Source of the DNA: Candidatus Methanoperedens nitratireducens
GTDB lineage: Archaea; Halobacteriota; Methanosarcinia; Methanosarcinales; Methanoperedenaceae
Reading direction: 5' to 3'
Assembly: GCA_020724545.1 (NCBI GenBank)
Contig: DYGR01000009.1
Span: 1-64,000, forward strand
Length of the DNA stretch: 64,000 nt
In this document: one piece after another, positions 36,108 through 45,537 of the stretch
Layout: the number at the start of each line of letters is the position of its first letter
How positions within the stretch are numbered: the first letter of the stretch is position 1
Made by a program: the position numbers and the translations under genes
The notes under the pieces: model-generated
The model's database searches: none
The model's input: only the letters and a program-made list of their open reading frames with translations
Told to the model about the DNA's origin: nothing

Positions 36108-36674
36108 ATGAATAAAGAGTTTCACAGGATATTCAGCCTCATATTCCACAGGCCTGACAGGGAATTCACAGGATATTTGAGGAATGGCTTCATAAAGGAC
36201 ATAGAGTTTTTGGACAGCAATGCAATAGCTGGCTTCTCTAATTTCCTTGAGGAGAATAGAGATAAAAACGATGAGGAATTCTATAACCTGCTTGCTGTTG
36301 AATACACCAGGCTTTTTATTACCGCAGTCCCAGGGCTACCCTGTCCTCCTTATGAGTCAATATACAGGGAAGATACTGTAATGGGAGATTCTACTCTGGG
36401 AGTACTTGATAGCTATAGCAGGGCGGGATTGAAGGTGATGGAGAACTTCCATGACCTGCCTGACCACATAGCTGTTGAACTTGAATTTCTATATTACCTT
36501 ATGAGCAATGGGAACACAGAAGCGTATGATTGCTTCATGCGGGAGCATTTTTCGAAATGGGTTCCGAAATTCTGCAAAGAGGTAGAAAAAAATGATAGAA
36601 TCGGCTTCTACAGGAATGCAGCCAGAGTATTAGAAAAGTTCATAAATGTAAGGATAGCTGCTTCTAAGGAATGA
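36108..36674 (+). CDS. TorD-family chaperone of the second oxidoreductase
   Basis: 188 residues, paralogue of the chaperone at 24622, with VEYTRLFITAVPGLPCPPYESIY and DLPDHIAVELEFLYYLMSNG. Having a separate chaperone implies that each catalytic subunit is matured by its own partner. Last gene of the operon; 6 bases after the membrane subunit gene. Confidence 0.88.
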   Translation: MNKEFHRIFSLIFHRPDREFTGYLRNGFIKDIEFLDSNAIAGFSNFLEENRDKNDEEFYNLLAVEYTRLFITAVPGLPCPPYESIYREDTVMGDSTLGVLDSYSRAGLKVMENFHDLPDHIAVELEFLYYLMSNGNTEAYDCFMREHFSKWVPKFCKEVEKNDRIGFYRNAARVLEKFINVRIAASKE

Positions 36675-36817
36675 GATCAATACAGTCCTGCGGTAGCTGA
36701 TGGATTTTTTTAACACAACTCTAAATGAGCGCAAGGCTTATAAGACAAGATTCATAAAAGCTTAATAATTAGATTCAATATATCTTCAGGGATATAGGGA
36801 GAGAAGGGGGTGAGTAA

Positions 36818-37465
36818 GTGAATAGAAGCATAATACTGGTGTTATTACTGCTAACAGCAGCGATCTTAGCTGGTTTACCAAATGCCTTATCAGCCACATC
36901 TGTTAGGGTTGAGATTAAGGATTCTGAGTTTGCAGCAGATGTAGCTATATCGAGGGGAACAACTGTAATCTGGGTACAGGATGATAATGTGCAGACCGTA
37001 ATAAATGAAAATGGCATCTCTAATGTAGGTATTCTAAGACAAAGAGATTCCTTTGACTACAGATATAATGGGATTGGAGTATATAGAAATTATTATAGAA
37101 TTAATCCATCCAGGGTTGAAACAGTGATCGTAACAGAAACGCCCGCTGGAACAGTAACTGGAACATCGGGAAGATACTCAAGAACAGTAACTGGAACATC
37201 GGGAAGATACTCAAGAACAGTAACTGGAACATCGGGAAGATACACAGAAACAATAGACGATATATCAGAGACATATACAGGAATAGCAACTGGAACATCG
37301 GGAAGATACACAGAAACAATAGACGATATATCAGAAACATATACAGGAATAGCAACTGACACACCAGAAATACCCACAGAAACAGTAACTATCACACCAA
37401 TAGCAACAGTGCCGCAGATCCCGACGATAATAGTGCCACCCATTTCAACTATGACGGCGCAGTAG
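36818..37465 (+). CDS. Secreted cupredoxin-like protein with repeat-rich tail and no copper ligands
   Basis: GTG start at 36818 with GGGGGTGAG just upstream. Signal peptide (IILVLLLLTAAILAGLPNALSA), then about 80 residues with a cupredoxin outline (VRVEIKDSEFAADVAISRGT, VIWVQDDNVQTVI). The last loop reads GVYRNYYRINPSRVETVIV: the Cys, His and Met positions of copper proteins are Arg, Asn and Val, and the first His is Gln. After residue 108 come tandem TVTGTSGRYSR units and longer repeats ending in a Pro/Thr/Ile tail, as in surface linkers. It follows the second oxidoreductase operon but has its own start region, so a link to arsenic metabolism is open. Confidence 0.65.
   Translation: MNRSIILVLLLLTAAILAGLPNALSATSVRVEIKDSEFAADVAISRGTTVIWVQDDNVQTVINENGISNVGILRQRDSFDYRYNGIGVYRNYYRINPSRVETVIVTETPAGTVTGTSGRYSRTVTGTSGRYSRTVTGTSGRYTETIDDISETYTGIATGTSGRYTETIDDISETYTGIATDTPEIPTETVTITPIATVPQIPTIIVPPISTMTAQ
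37151..37358 (+). repeat. Coding tandem repeats (33-base and 66-base units)
   Basis: Three copies of a 33-base unit starting ACAGTAACTGGAACATCGGG run 37151-37249, the third ending differently. They are followed by a 66-base unit (37250-37315) and a partial second copy (37316-37358) that begins ACAATAGACGATATATCAGA. The repeats are almost identical at the DNA level, so the array is young and may vary between strains. Confidence 0.9.
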
Positions 37466-37499
37466 CGCAGGTTCCAGCAATAATAATGCTGCAGAAGTG

Positions 37500-37640
37500 A
37501 TGCGACCAGATGACGGCTGGACGCTCCACATCGATGAAGATACCTACGGCAAGGTCTATATCCTATGGGACCCAGGCAAGAATGTACTTCCAATAGGGAC
37601 TCCAGGCATAACCGTTCCAGACCTGAACAGCAGCCGTTGA
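37500..37640 (+). pseudogene. Possible displaced C-terminal fragment after the repeat protein
   Basis: 46 codons from the ATG at 37500: MRPDDGWTLHIDEDTYGKVY, then ILWDPGKNVLPIGTPGITVP. The same frame is open leftwards through SSAGSSNNNAAEV to about 37455, close to the stop of the repeat protein at 37463-37465 but in a different frame. Composition looks coding. It could be the end of the repeat protein split off by a frameshift, or the remnant of another surface protein. Family not recognised. Confidence 0.45.
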
Positions 37641-37651
37641 AAAGAGAGAAG

Positions 37652-37664
37652 AATAAATTTAAAT
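37652..37664 (+). promoter_or_regulatory. TATA-like promoter of pyrBI
   Basis: AATAAATTTAAATT lies 24-36 bases before the pyrB ATG at 37688, so the transcript would start at or very near the start codon (short leader or leaderless). No ribosome site is obvious, which fits. Confidence 0.5.
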
Positions 37665-37681
37665 TAGAATGTTACCTATAG

Positions 37682-39054
<1,373 letters not shown>

Positions 39055-39120
39055 TCTCAAATAATCTCAAGTTGGCATGGTTTTATTTATGCAGAATCAA
39101 GATAGGTATCTGGTGAGAAT

Positions 39121-40866
39121 CTGAAATATATAGAGCTTGTTGATTTTTATGAGATGATCTCGGCGACCACAAAGCGACTTGAGATGACGGATCATCTGGT
39201 AAACCTTTTTAAAAGTACGCCCGGCGATGTGATAGATAAGGTCGTGTACCTGACTCAGGGCAAGCTATACCCGGATTTTGCCGGGATAGAGATAGGCATG
39301 GCTGAGAAGATGGCGCTCAGGGCACTTGCCATGGCCTCAGGGCTATCTATGGATGAAGTGAAGCAGGAGCTTAATAGAAAAGGAGACATAGGCCTTGCCG
39401 CCGAAAACCTGCTAAAGACAAAAAAGCAGACTGCGCTTCATAAAAGAGAGCTTCTGGTACAGGATGTTTATGATTCTCTTGATAGGATCGCAGGAACAAC
39501 AGGAGCTGGAAGCGTTGATATTAAGGTGAGGACTCTCTCAGGGCTACTCTCAGATGCCGGGCCTGTTGAGGCAAAGTACATTATGCGTACCGTTACAGGC
39601 AAGATGAGGCTTGGCATTGCGGATATGACGATACTCGATGCCCTTGCCCAGGCTTTTGCCAGTAGAGAGGCAAGGAAAGCAATAGAGAGGGCGTACAACC
39701 TTACCTCTGATCTTGGAGATGTTGCCAGGGCGCTGAGCAGGGAAGGTATTGAGGGCATAAAGGAATACCATGCAAAGATAGGGAGACCTGTCGGGATGAT
39801 GCTTGCCCAGCGCCTGGAGAATGCAGGCGAGATCGTTGAGAAGCTGGGAAAAGCGATATGTGAGTGGAAATACGACGGCGAAAGAATCCAGATTCACAAG
39901 CTTGGGGATGAGGTATCGCTGTTCTCAAGAAGGCTTGAGAATATTACAGGGCAGTATCCAGATGTAGCAGCCCTTGTAAGGCAAAATCTAAAGGTAAACG
40001 AGGCCATAATAGAGGGGGAATGCGTTGCGGTTGATCCTGATACCGGCACTATGCTCCCGTTCCAGCAGTTGATGCACAGAAGGCGAAAGTACGGGATAGA
40101 AGAGGCAGCTAAGAAATTCCCTGCCCACATGTACCTTTTTGATGCCTTACTTGTTGAGGGTGAGGACTTAACCCAGAAGCCACTGATCGAGCGCAGGGAG
40201 AGATTGAGAAATGTGATAATAGAGACCAACGGGTTCAGGCTTGTATATTCCCTGATCTCTGATAATGTAAAGGAAATCGAGGCTTTTTTTGAGAGTGCAA
40301 TAGAGAACGGGTGTGAAGGGCTTATATTAAAAGACGAGGATTCGATTTACCAGGCAGGGGCCAGGAGCTGGCTCTGGATAAAACTCAAGCGCAGTTTTAA
40401 GTCAAAGATGATCGAGCCGATAGATGTTGTGATCGTGGGCGCACTCATGGGAAGGGGAAGGAGGTCAGGAAGCTACGGCGCGCTATTAGTTGCGGTCTAT
40501 GACCATGAGCGGGATGTCTTCCCGACAATAACCAAGCTTGGAAGCGGTTTTACTGATGAGGATCTCAAGAATTTACCTGATATCCTTTCACCATACAGGT
40601 TGGAGCACAAACACGCAAGGGTTGAGAGCAAGCTTGAGGCCGATATCTGGTTTGAGCCTGCGCTTGTGATAGAGATAATCGGGGATGAGCTTACTCTAAG
40701 CCCTGTTCACCCGTGCGCTTATAATGAGATAAGGGAGAATGCGGGCATAGCTGTGAGGTTCCCCAGGTTCACGCACAGGTGGAGGAAGGATAAAGCGCCT
40801 GAGGATGCCACTACTGTTGAGGAGATCGTGGATATGTATAAGGCACAGTTGAAGAGGATCGGGTAG
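39121..40866 (+). CDS. lig: ATP-dependent DNA ligase, probable CTG start
   Basis: Seals nicks in DNA using ATP. The catalytic lysine is in EWKYDGERIQ (motif I), with EGECVAVD (motif III), EGLILKD (motif IV) and the motif V/VI region WIKLKR and VRFPRF. An N-terminal helical DNA-binding domain precedes them. The first ATG (39154, MISATTKRLEMTDHLV) would cut off a stretch that belongs to the family: the in-frame codons before it read KYIELVDFYE. The only start-like codon between the in-frame stop at 39103 and 39154 is CTG at 39121, with the ribosome site GGTGA 4 bases upstream. I therefore start at 39121 (581 residues); 570 residues if ATG is used. Confidence 0.9.
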   Translation: MKYIELVDFYEMISATTKRLEMTDHLVNLFKSTPGDVIDKVVYLTQGKLYPDFAGIEIGMAEKMALRALAMASGLSMDEVKQELNRKGDIGLAAENLLKTKKQTALHKRELLVQDVYDSLDRIAGTTGAGSVDIKVRTLSGLLSDAGPVEAKYIMRTVTGKMRLGIADMTILDALAQAFASREARKAIERAYNLTSDLGDVARALSREGIEGIKEYHAKIGRPVGMMLAQRLENAGEIVEKLGKAICEWKYDGERIQIHKLGDEVSLFSRRLENITGQYPDVAALVRQNLKVNEAIIEGECVAVDPDTGTMLPFQQLMHRRRKYGIEEAAKKFPAHMYLFDALLVEGEDLTQKPLIERRERLRNVIIETNGFRLVYSLISDNVKEIEAFFESAIENGCEGLILKDEDSIYQAGARSWLWIKLKRSFKSKMIEPIDVVIVGALMGRGRRSGSYGALLVAVYDHERDVFPTITKLGSGFTDEDLKNLPDILSPYRLEHKHARVESKLEADIWFEPALVIEIIGDELTLSPVHPCAYNEIRENAGIAVRFPRFTHRWRKDKAPEDATTVEEIVDMYKAQLKRIG

Positions 40867-40963
40867 ATGTGTTTCTTTATCGTTAATTCACCGAACCAGG
40901 GAGCTTCTATTATAGAAAAAAGAGAAAGGCAATTCAGAACTCCTGAATCGCCATAGAATAATT

Positions 40964-41260
40964 TCAAGCCTGCGATAGAGTTTTCATAACTTCCTCTACC
41001 TGGCTTAATGAAAGTACCGGTTTCACCTTGAACTTGATATATGGCATGTACTTCGTTAATGTCAGAGCAATCTCCTGCTCAGTTCCTTCAGCTATGGCGT
41101 ATCCTACGTTGCCGCCTACAAATTCTCCCCAGTCCAACAGGCCTTTTTTGAAATCTTCCTTAACCATATCCAGAAGCTTTGCAGAGAGTGTCATTTGCTC
41201 TTTAATATTCTCAGGCACCCTCATTGTATCCACTCTCCAAAGTATTAGAAACTTCACCAT
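40964..41260 (-). CDS. Small alpha/beta-barrel-like protein of unknown function
   Basis: 98 residues with the strand-helix pattern of a dimeric ferredoxin-like barrel (KFLILWRVDTMRVPE, QMTLSAKLLDMVKEDFKKGL, GYAIAEGTEQEIALTL), similar in outline to DUF3303-type proteins. A ribosome site AGGTGG lies 8 bases upstream of the ATG. No operon. Function unknown. Confidence 0.65.
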   Translation of the reverse strand: MVKFLILWRVDTMRVPENIKEQMTLSAKLLDMVKEDFKKGLLDWGEFVGGNVGYAIAEGTEQEIALTLTKYMPYIKFKVKPVLSLSQVEEVMKTLSQA

Positions 41261-41386
41261 CTAACCACCTCACTTTAGATTACAAATAAAAGAACATCAC
41301 CCGGTGCATTTATAGTTATCGGATAATGCGCCTATATGAGCATGAAAATTTCAATATTAACAAAATCTAAATAGACCATACCTGTA

Positions 41387-41504
41387 AGTTAAAGCGGTCA
41401 TGGGTTTGAGGCTACCTAGCCACGTAGCATAAAGCTTATCCGTATATACCTGCTTTAAGTTCATACTACTCCTGCTTAACTATGCAAATAATTGTAGTTA
41501 AGCA
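41387..41504. other. Clustered inverted repeats in the gap before the DEAD-box gene
   Basis: In the 376-base gap 41261-41636, TGCTTAACTA (41473-41482) and TAGTTAAGCA (41495-41504) form a perfect 10-base inverted repeat around 12 bases. To its left, TTAAAGC and GCTTTAA bracket about 55 bases that contain two more short symmetries, GGCTA-CC-TAGCC and GCTAC-N8-GTAGC. This could be a small structured RNA, a regulatory hairpin or remnant element ends. A TATA-like stretch, AACTTTTATAAAG, follows at about 41541 and probably drives the helicase gene. Confidence 0.4.
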
Positions 41505-41636
41505 TTCTGTAGAGAAACTTTTAAGCAGTGGATTAATCTAAACTTTTATAAAGTGGTGCTTATAGCTCTTAATTGTTTTTAATATATAAATTAATGAGGT
41601 TAATAAGGAATAGCATTATGCTTTTTCGAAGAGATT

Positions 41637-42830
41637 ATGGAAAGTTTTAAAAATCTGGGTATCAGTGGGCCTTTTTTGAAATCAATAAATGATGAGAAGT
41701 TTGAAAATCCAAGCGAAATACAGGAAAAATCGATCCCTTTAATCCTTGCCGGAAGGGATGTTATTGCCGGGTCTGCAACAGGTTCTGGAAAGACACTTGC
41801 ATTTGCTTCCGGTATATTACAGAGCTCTGAGCGAGGAGAAGGTATACAGGCTTTAGTCCTGACTCCCACAAGAGAACTGGCAGAGCAGGTCGCAAAGGCT
41901 TTAACTAAATTTTCAAAGTACAGACCTCTGGGAATTATTGCGGTCTACGGGGGTGTGGGAATCAATCCGCAAATCCAGGAATTGCGGACTGCGGATGTTG
42001 TGGTGGGAACACCCGGCAGGATACTTGACCATATCGGAAGAAACACTATTAAATTGGGCAGTGTAAAAACCCTTGTCCTGGATGAAGCAGACCGGATGTT
42101 TGATATGGGATTTAAAGAAGATGTAGAGAGAATAATCAAAAAATGTCCTCAGGGCAGGCAGACTCTTTTGTTCTCGGCAACGATCTCAAAAGATGTTGTC
42201 AGGCTTGCCCAGAGGCACATGAAAAAACCGCTTCAGGTTTCAGTTGAGTCTTACGTTGACCCGAAAAAACTGGTTCAGACTTATTATGATGTTGGCGAGG
42301 ATTTAAAATTTTCTTTGCTGGTGCACCTGCTGAAGCATGAGAACTCGGGGCTTGTTATGGTCTTCTGCAATACCAAAAGAAATACAGACAAACTTGCAAA
42401 AAACTTAAGATTCTCGGGTATAGATGCCCTTGCTATTCATGGCGGGTTAACCCAGTGCAAGCGGAACAATGTTATGGGGCTGTTCCATTCCGGGAAATCC
42501 TGTGTCCTTGTATGCACGGATGTGGCTGCAAGGGGGCTTGATATCCAGGGTGTTTCTCATGTTTACAATTACGATATTCCCCGAGAGAGCAAGCAGTATA
42601 TCCACAGGATCGGAAGGACTGCAAGAGCAGGAGCAGAAGGAAAGGCGATAAATATCCTTTCCAGTAAAGATTATGATAATTTTTCAAATGTGTTGAAAGA
42701 AAATGATGTAGTGATAGAGGAAGAGATAATGCCTGTTCTGGAGAAGGCTGCAATGAGAAAACCGGAAAGAAGGGTGAATAAGCTCATTGTTAGAAGAGGG
42801 CAGCAGCATAACAGGCGCAGGCATCGTTAG
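41637..42830 (+). CDS. DEAD-box RNA helicase
   Basis: 397 residues, the minimal two-domain DEAD-box helicase. Q-motif region FENPSEIQEKSIPLIL, motif I ATGSGKT, PTREL, motif II VLDEADRMFD, motif III SAT, and HRIGRTARAG (motif VI). The C-terminus ends in a basic tail (RRGQQHNRRRHR) that likely binds RNA nonspecifically. These helicases unwind short duplexes in ribosome assembly and mRNA, and are often induced by cold. It has a long AT-rich leader (about 70 nt). Confidence 0.95.
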   Translation: MESFKNLGISGPFLKSINDEKFENPSEIQEKSIPLILAGRDVIAGSATGSGKTLAFASGILQSSERGEGIQALVLTPTRELAEQVAKALTKFSKYRPLGIIAVYGGVGINPQIQELRTADVVVGTPGRILDHIGRNTIKLGSVKTLVLDEADRMFDMGFKEDVERIIKKCPQGRQTLLFSATISKDVVRLAQRHMKKPLQVSVESYVDPKKLVQTYYDVGEDLKFSLLVHLLKHENSGLVMVFCNTKRNTDKLAKNLRFSGIDALAIHGGLTQCKRNNVMGLFHSGKSCVLVCTDVAARGLDIQGVSHVYNYDIPRESKQYIHRIGRTARAGAEGKAINILSSKDYDNFSNVLKENDVVIEEEIMPVLEKAAMRKPERRVNKLIVRRGQQHNRRRHR

Positions 42831-43308
42831 TGGTTGTATTGGGTTAAAATTATTGAAATTCCGGCGCCGGCAGTATATGGAAGGGCTGGGTCTGCGTTCG
42901 GCGCCTGGTTGCGCGGGTGATGGCCAACAGCAAGGTGAGATTTACCGCGAGAGTAGATTATATTTACTTTTGGATTGGGTAAGGGTGGAATCATTGATGC
43001 AAGAACAGTATTCAATAGCTCTGGTTGAGCATAATGGTACAGAGTACAATGCATCTCGTCCATAACATATCATTCCGCCACAAGACGAACTAGGTACGGT
43101 TTTGATGTCAGATCGGTCATAACAAATGGGTTCATAGTAAGACATTGGTTACGGCAGGGGTACTATATAAATACTATTACCAAATATTTACAAAGTGTGC
43201 ACAGGCACTCATCCACAAATAAAAATAATTATCCAGACTGAGGGTATGGTTGAATCCTGCATTCAAAAAAGTAGCGAATCCATCGTCTCATTTGTTCTAT
43301 ATACTCAC
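42831..43308. other. Gene-poor stretch with weak coding-like traces
   Basis: No gene I can support. On the plus strand two short open pieces look faintly coding: IEIPAPAVYGRAGSAFGAWL up to a stop near 42922, and MANSKVRFTARVDYIYFWIG ending near 42980. They lack ribosome sites and known families and are probably the first traces of the decayed region that continues to 45.6 kb. Confidence 0.3.
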
Positions 43309-43577
43309 TTATTCCCTCACCTTGAACCATTCTTTAAAGCCATTTTGCTTTAACTCGTCTATGGCGGCTATTTTTTACTACCAAATCTTTATTAGGCTTT
43401 TCCTTTCTTATCCATAGCCCTCAGACCTTTTATCCTTTGTTTTTGATAAGCCACTATCTTATCACTTAAAGGATGGTCAGGCTTCCCTTCTTTGGTTTCA
43501 TACAGGATTGTATTCCTTTGAAAGATTATAGTTTTATTCCTCTGCGGCTTGATATTCGAATTTCCTATACGTTTTCA
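43309..43577 (-). pseudogene. Two fragments of decayed genes
   Basis: Minus strand. The right piece (43577 to the stop at 43392) is open for more than 50 codons, begins after a stop without a start codon, and reads KPQRNKTIIFQRNTILYETK followed by EGKPDHPLSDKIVAYQKQ. The left piece, ending at 43309, reads AAIDELKQNGFKEWFKVRE and stops. Both have the composition of real protein but no start or ribosome site. The second piece has a diverged double near 44915-44980 (see findings). Families not recognised. Confidence 0.45.
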
Positions 43578-43868
43578 TCTGACTTTTCTCAATTCTCGGT
43601 TGATTTCATCAAGATCAAAAGCTTCGGGATCAAAACTACCGCCCACCCACTCAAGCATGTGATCATACTCTGGGTTGTCGGGATCCTGAATTGCCTTTAG
43701 GAATGCGTAATAGCCCCAGATTCCGCCGCAGTCTTCGGGAGGACAGGCACGTTTGCCTTTAAGACATATTGGGTAATGCTTATCCGGCTCCAGGGGCAGG
43801 ATCTTTTCAACCAGGATTTTATGATACCAGTAATCTCCAAAATCGTATATATAGGCAAATTTAGCCAT
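43575..43868 (-). CDS. Short pRiA4b ORF-3-like protein
   Basis: 97 residues: YIYDFGDYWYHKILVEKILP, CPPEDCGGIWGYYAFL and FDPEAFDLDEINREL are the hallmark of the plasmid pRiA4b ORF-3 family, often carried by transposons and plasmids. Family members are normally near 180 residues; this one has only the C-terminal half. A ribosome site (AGGAG) 8 bases upstream of the ATG suggests the short form is translated. Its neighbours on both sides are gene remnants. Confidence 0.7.
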   Translation of the reverse strand: MAKFAYIYDFGDYWYHKILVEKILPLEPDKHYPICLKGKRACPPEDCGGIWGYYAFLKAIQDPDNPEYDHMLEWVGGSFDPEAFDLDEINRELRKVR

Positions 43869-43903
43869 GTTCGTTTCTCCTATAGATAATTAGCCCACAA
43901 TCA

Positions 43904-44189
43904 TTAAAACTTTACCAAAAAAGTGAATAGACACTGGTGAATTATTCTTCCTTCAAGTGAAGTATCATAGATTGCTGCAACGCTCTTTGCTATATCTGTA
44001 AGATCAAGTGTGTATCCATCAAATCCCGTGTTATCCGCGTTCTATTCTTCAGGTGTTGTCTAAAACTCTCTGCAAAACACTATAGTTACGTAGGTATTAG
44101 AACCATTACCGATCAAGAAAACGCTCTATATTGCATCCTGGTGGCTCGACCTTGTAGAAGTATTGCGAAAATACGCTATACTCATTCAA
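43904..44189 (-). pseudogene. Two coding-like remnants without proper starts
   Basis: Minus strand. 44189-44106 encodes 27 residues from a TTG: LNEYSVFSQYFYKVEPPGCN, then IERFLDR and a stop. 44041-43904 is open for 45 codons and reads ADNTGFDGYTLDLTDIAKSV, then AAIYDTSLEGRIIHQ, with no start. Both look like pieces of once longer proteins. The sequence between them has stops in all frames. Confidence 0.4.
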
Positions 44190-44220
44190 ATAGCTATAAC
44201 TAAAAAGTGGTTAAGAGAGA

Positions 44221-44424
44221 TTAGACCTCAGGATAATAAAACTGGCTTTCGTGGACATGCCATACCTGTACCTGCCCACAAAAAGGGCAAGCGCCTTTAA
44301 AGCTTTGAATCTTAGCAGCTTGTTCAGGAATGACATGACCGCATGCTTCCCCTTCAATCACACACAGCTCGGGCCGTTTATAGTGTTTTGAGACATCATG
44401 ACGTTGCATTTCTTTGTAGTGCAT
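44221..44424 (-). CDS. Small zinc-ribbon protein
   Basis: 67 residues. The C-terminal half carries CGHVIPEQAAKIQ and CPFCGQVQVWHVH, and a Cys in LCVIEG, enough for a zinc site. A strong ribosome site GAGGAGGGG lies 11 bases upstream of the ATG, unlike the remnants around it, so this gene is probably live. Function unknown. Confidence 0.55.
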   Translation of the reverse strand: MHYKEMQRHDVSKHYKRPELCVIEGEACGHVIPEQAAKIQSFKGACPFCGQVQVWHVHESQFYYPEV

Positions 44425-44533
44425 ATTTTAAATTCCCCTCCTCTCAGATAGTTGATATATTAATAGTAAACCTCTCTGGAATTAATAACTATAGCTTAAA
44501 TCTGGTGGCAAGCAAGTAATCAAGATGAAATCT

Positions 44534-44686
44534 TTATTCTGCTGGCTGGAAATTCTCGCAAGCCATGTCATCTGCCCTTACTGCTCCGTAAAAAAGGCAC
44601 TTATCATAAGCAGGATCAAACCACAGGCATTCCCTGCACTTAGCATCGTTTTTAGTATACAAAGACTCACACTCTCTAATATAGGG
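44534..44686 (-). pseudogene. Cysteine-rich protein remnant
   Basis: Open minus-strand stretch of about 50 codons ending at 44534: CESLYTKNDAKCRECLWFDP, then AYDKCLFYGAVRADDMACEN and FQPAE. The regular cysteines suggest a small metal-binding protein. A stop (TAG) lies shortly upstream and no ATG or ribosome site is available, so it is probably the 3' end of a broken gene; a TTG start giving 47 codons cannot be excluded. Confidence 0.45.
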
Positions 44687-44977
44687 CTATATCCGGCAAT
44701 TTGTTGAAGGCGCTTAAATTGCAGCTGGTTACTGTTATAAGAAAGTTACTCCTTAAATTATCAACTACTATCTGTTACATCCCTATGACTACCAATATAT
44801 TACTACTCCTATTAAAGATTGTGGGATAGATTACGAGAGATACAGATTTAGTAAATTATACCAGATACCAGTGCAAATTAATGGTTGCTATTTTAGCGGT
44901 TTTTTCACTGAGAGTCATTCCCCTACCTCGAACCATTCTTGAATTTGCTTTGTTTCAGTTAATCTATGGTGGCTACT

Positions 44978-45133
44978 TTAAATCCGTATCAGCTCTAGAT
45001 CATCGTTAAATGGGGATCTTGCTGTAATTTTGACCTCCTCACCGGTCTTGCCCCACCTCAAATGCCATGGCCGGATGACGAGTAAATAAGCTGCTGACAC
45101 GGCGAATATCGTGCCTGCGATCAGATACCACAT
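44978..45133 (-). pseudogene. N-terminal fragment of a membrane-linked SRPBCC (polyketide cyclase-like) protein
   Basis: 51 codons: a hydrophobic start MWYLIAGTIFAVSAAYLLVI followed by RPWHLRWGKTGEEVKI. The phrase PWHLRWG-T-EEV is typical just before the SRPBCC domain in a common family of more than 180 residues, and that domain is missing here. The frame stops at 44978, where the next few bases begin the repeated AAID-like module shared with 43309-43376. So the gene seems to have been cut and joined to other remains. Confidence 0.55.
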
Positions 45134-45216
45134 TTCCTTGATTCTCCTTATTCGAGGTTCTTGCTGTCGGTTGCATATCAGGATTCACTCGTATGCAGTA
45201 TAGATGCTGCGTAATC

Positions 45217-45537
45217 TCAACTCATGACCTGAGGGATTCGGGCACAGGCAGCCTCCTGAACGGGAGAGACCTGAACGCTCTTAACCTCTTTTTCTTCAGC
45301 AGCCCTGGCTTTTGCCTCATCGATCATAGATCGTACCAGTTCCTGGACCTTTTCTTTAACTTTATTATAATTGGTCTCTAGTTTCAATGCCCTCTCCGCG
45401 AAGTCCGTGCTTGAGACCCTGTACGGGGTATGTCTTGTGATCCTGTCCCCGCATTCTTTTGAGCAGAACCTGCAGTCCTGCCCTGGTAAAGTGACGTTCA
45501 GGCTTCTCAGTTCTTTTATCTTTTCTACCGTTTGACG
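45217..45537 (-). pseudogene. 5'-truncated cysteine-containing, helical protein remnant
   Basis: About 107 open codons on the minus strand without a usable start (an in-frame TAA lies just upstream). Reads QTVEKIKELRSLNVTLPGQD, CRFCSKECGDRITRHTPYRV, then a charged helix LKLETNYNKVKEKVQELVRS and a tail ending RIPQVMS. A C-x2-C-x3-C knuckle suggests metal binding. Coding character is strong, so truncation is recent. Family not recognised. The gap 45538-45734 holds nothing I can name. Confidence 0.5.

Noticed and set aside
37093-37593. A 166-codon open frame on the minus strand across the repeats
   Set aside because: It is the mirror of the tandem repeats in the plus-strand protein, has repeat-born residues only and no ribosome site.
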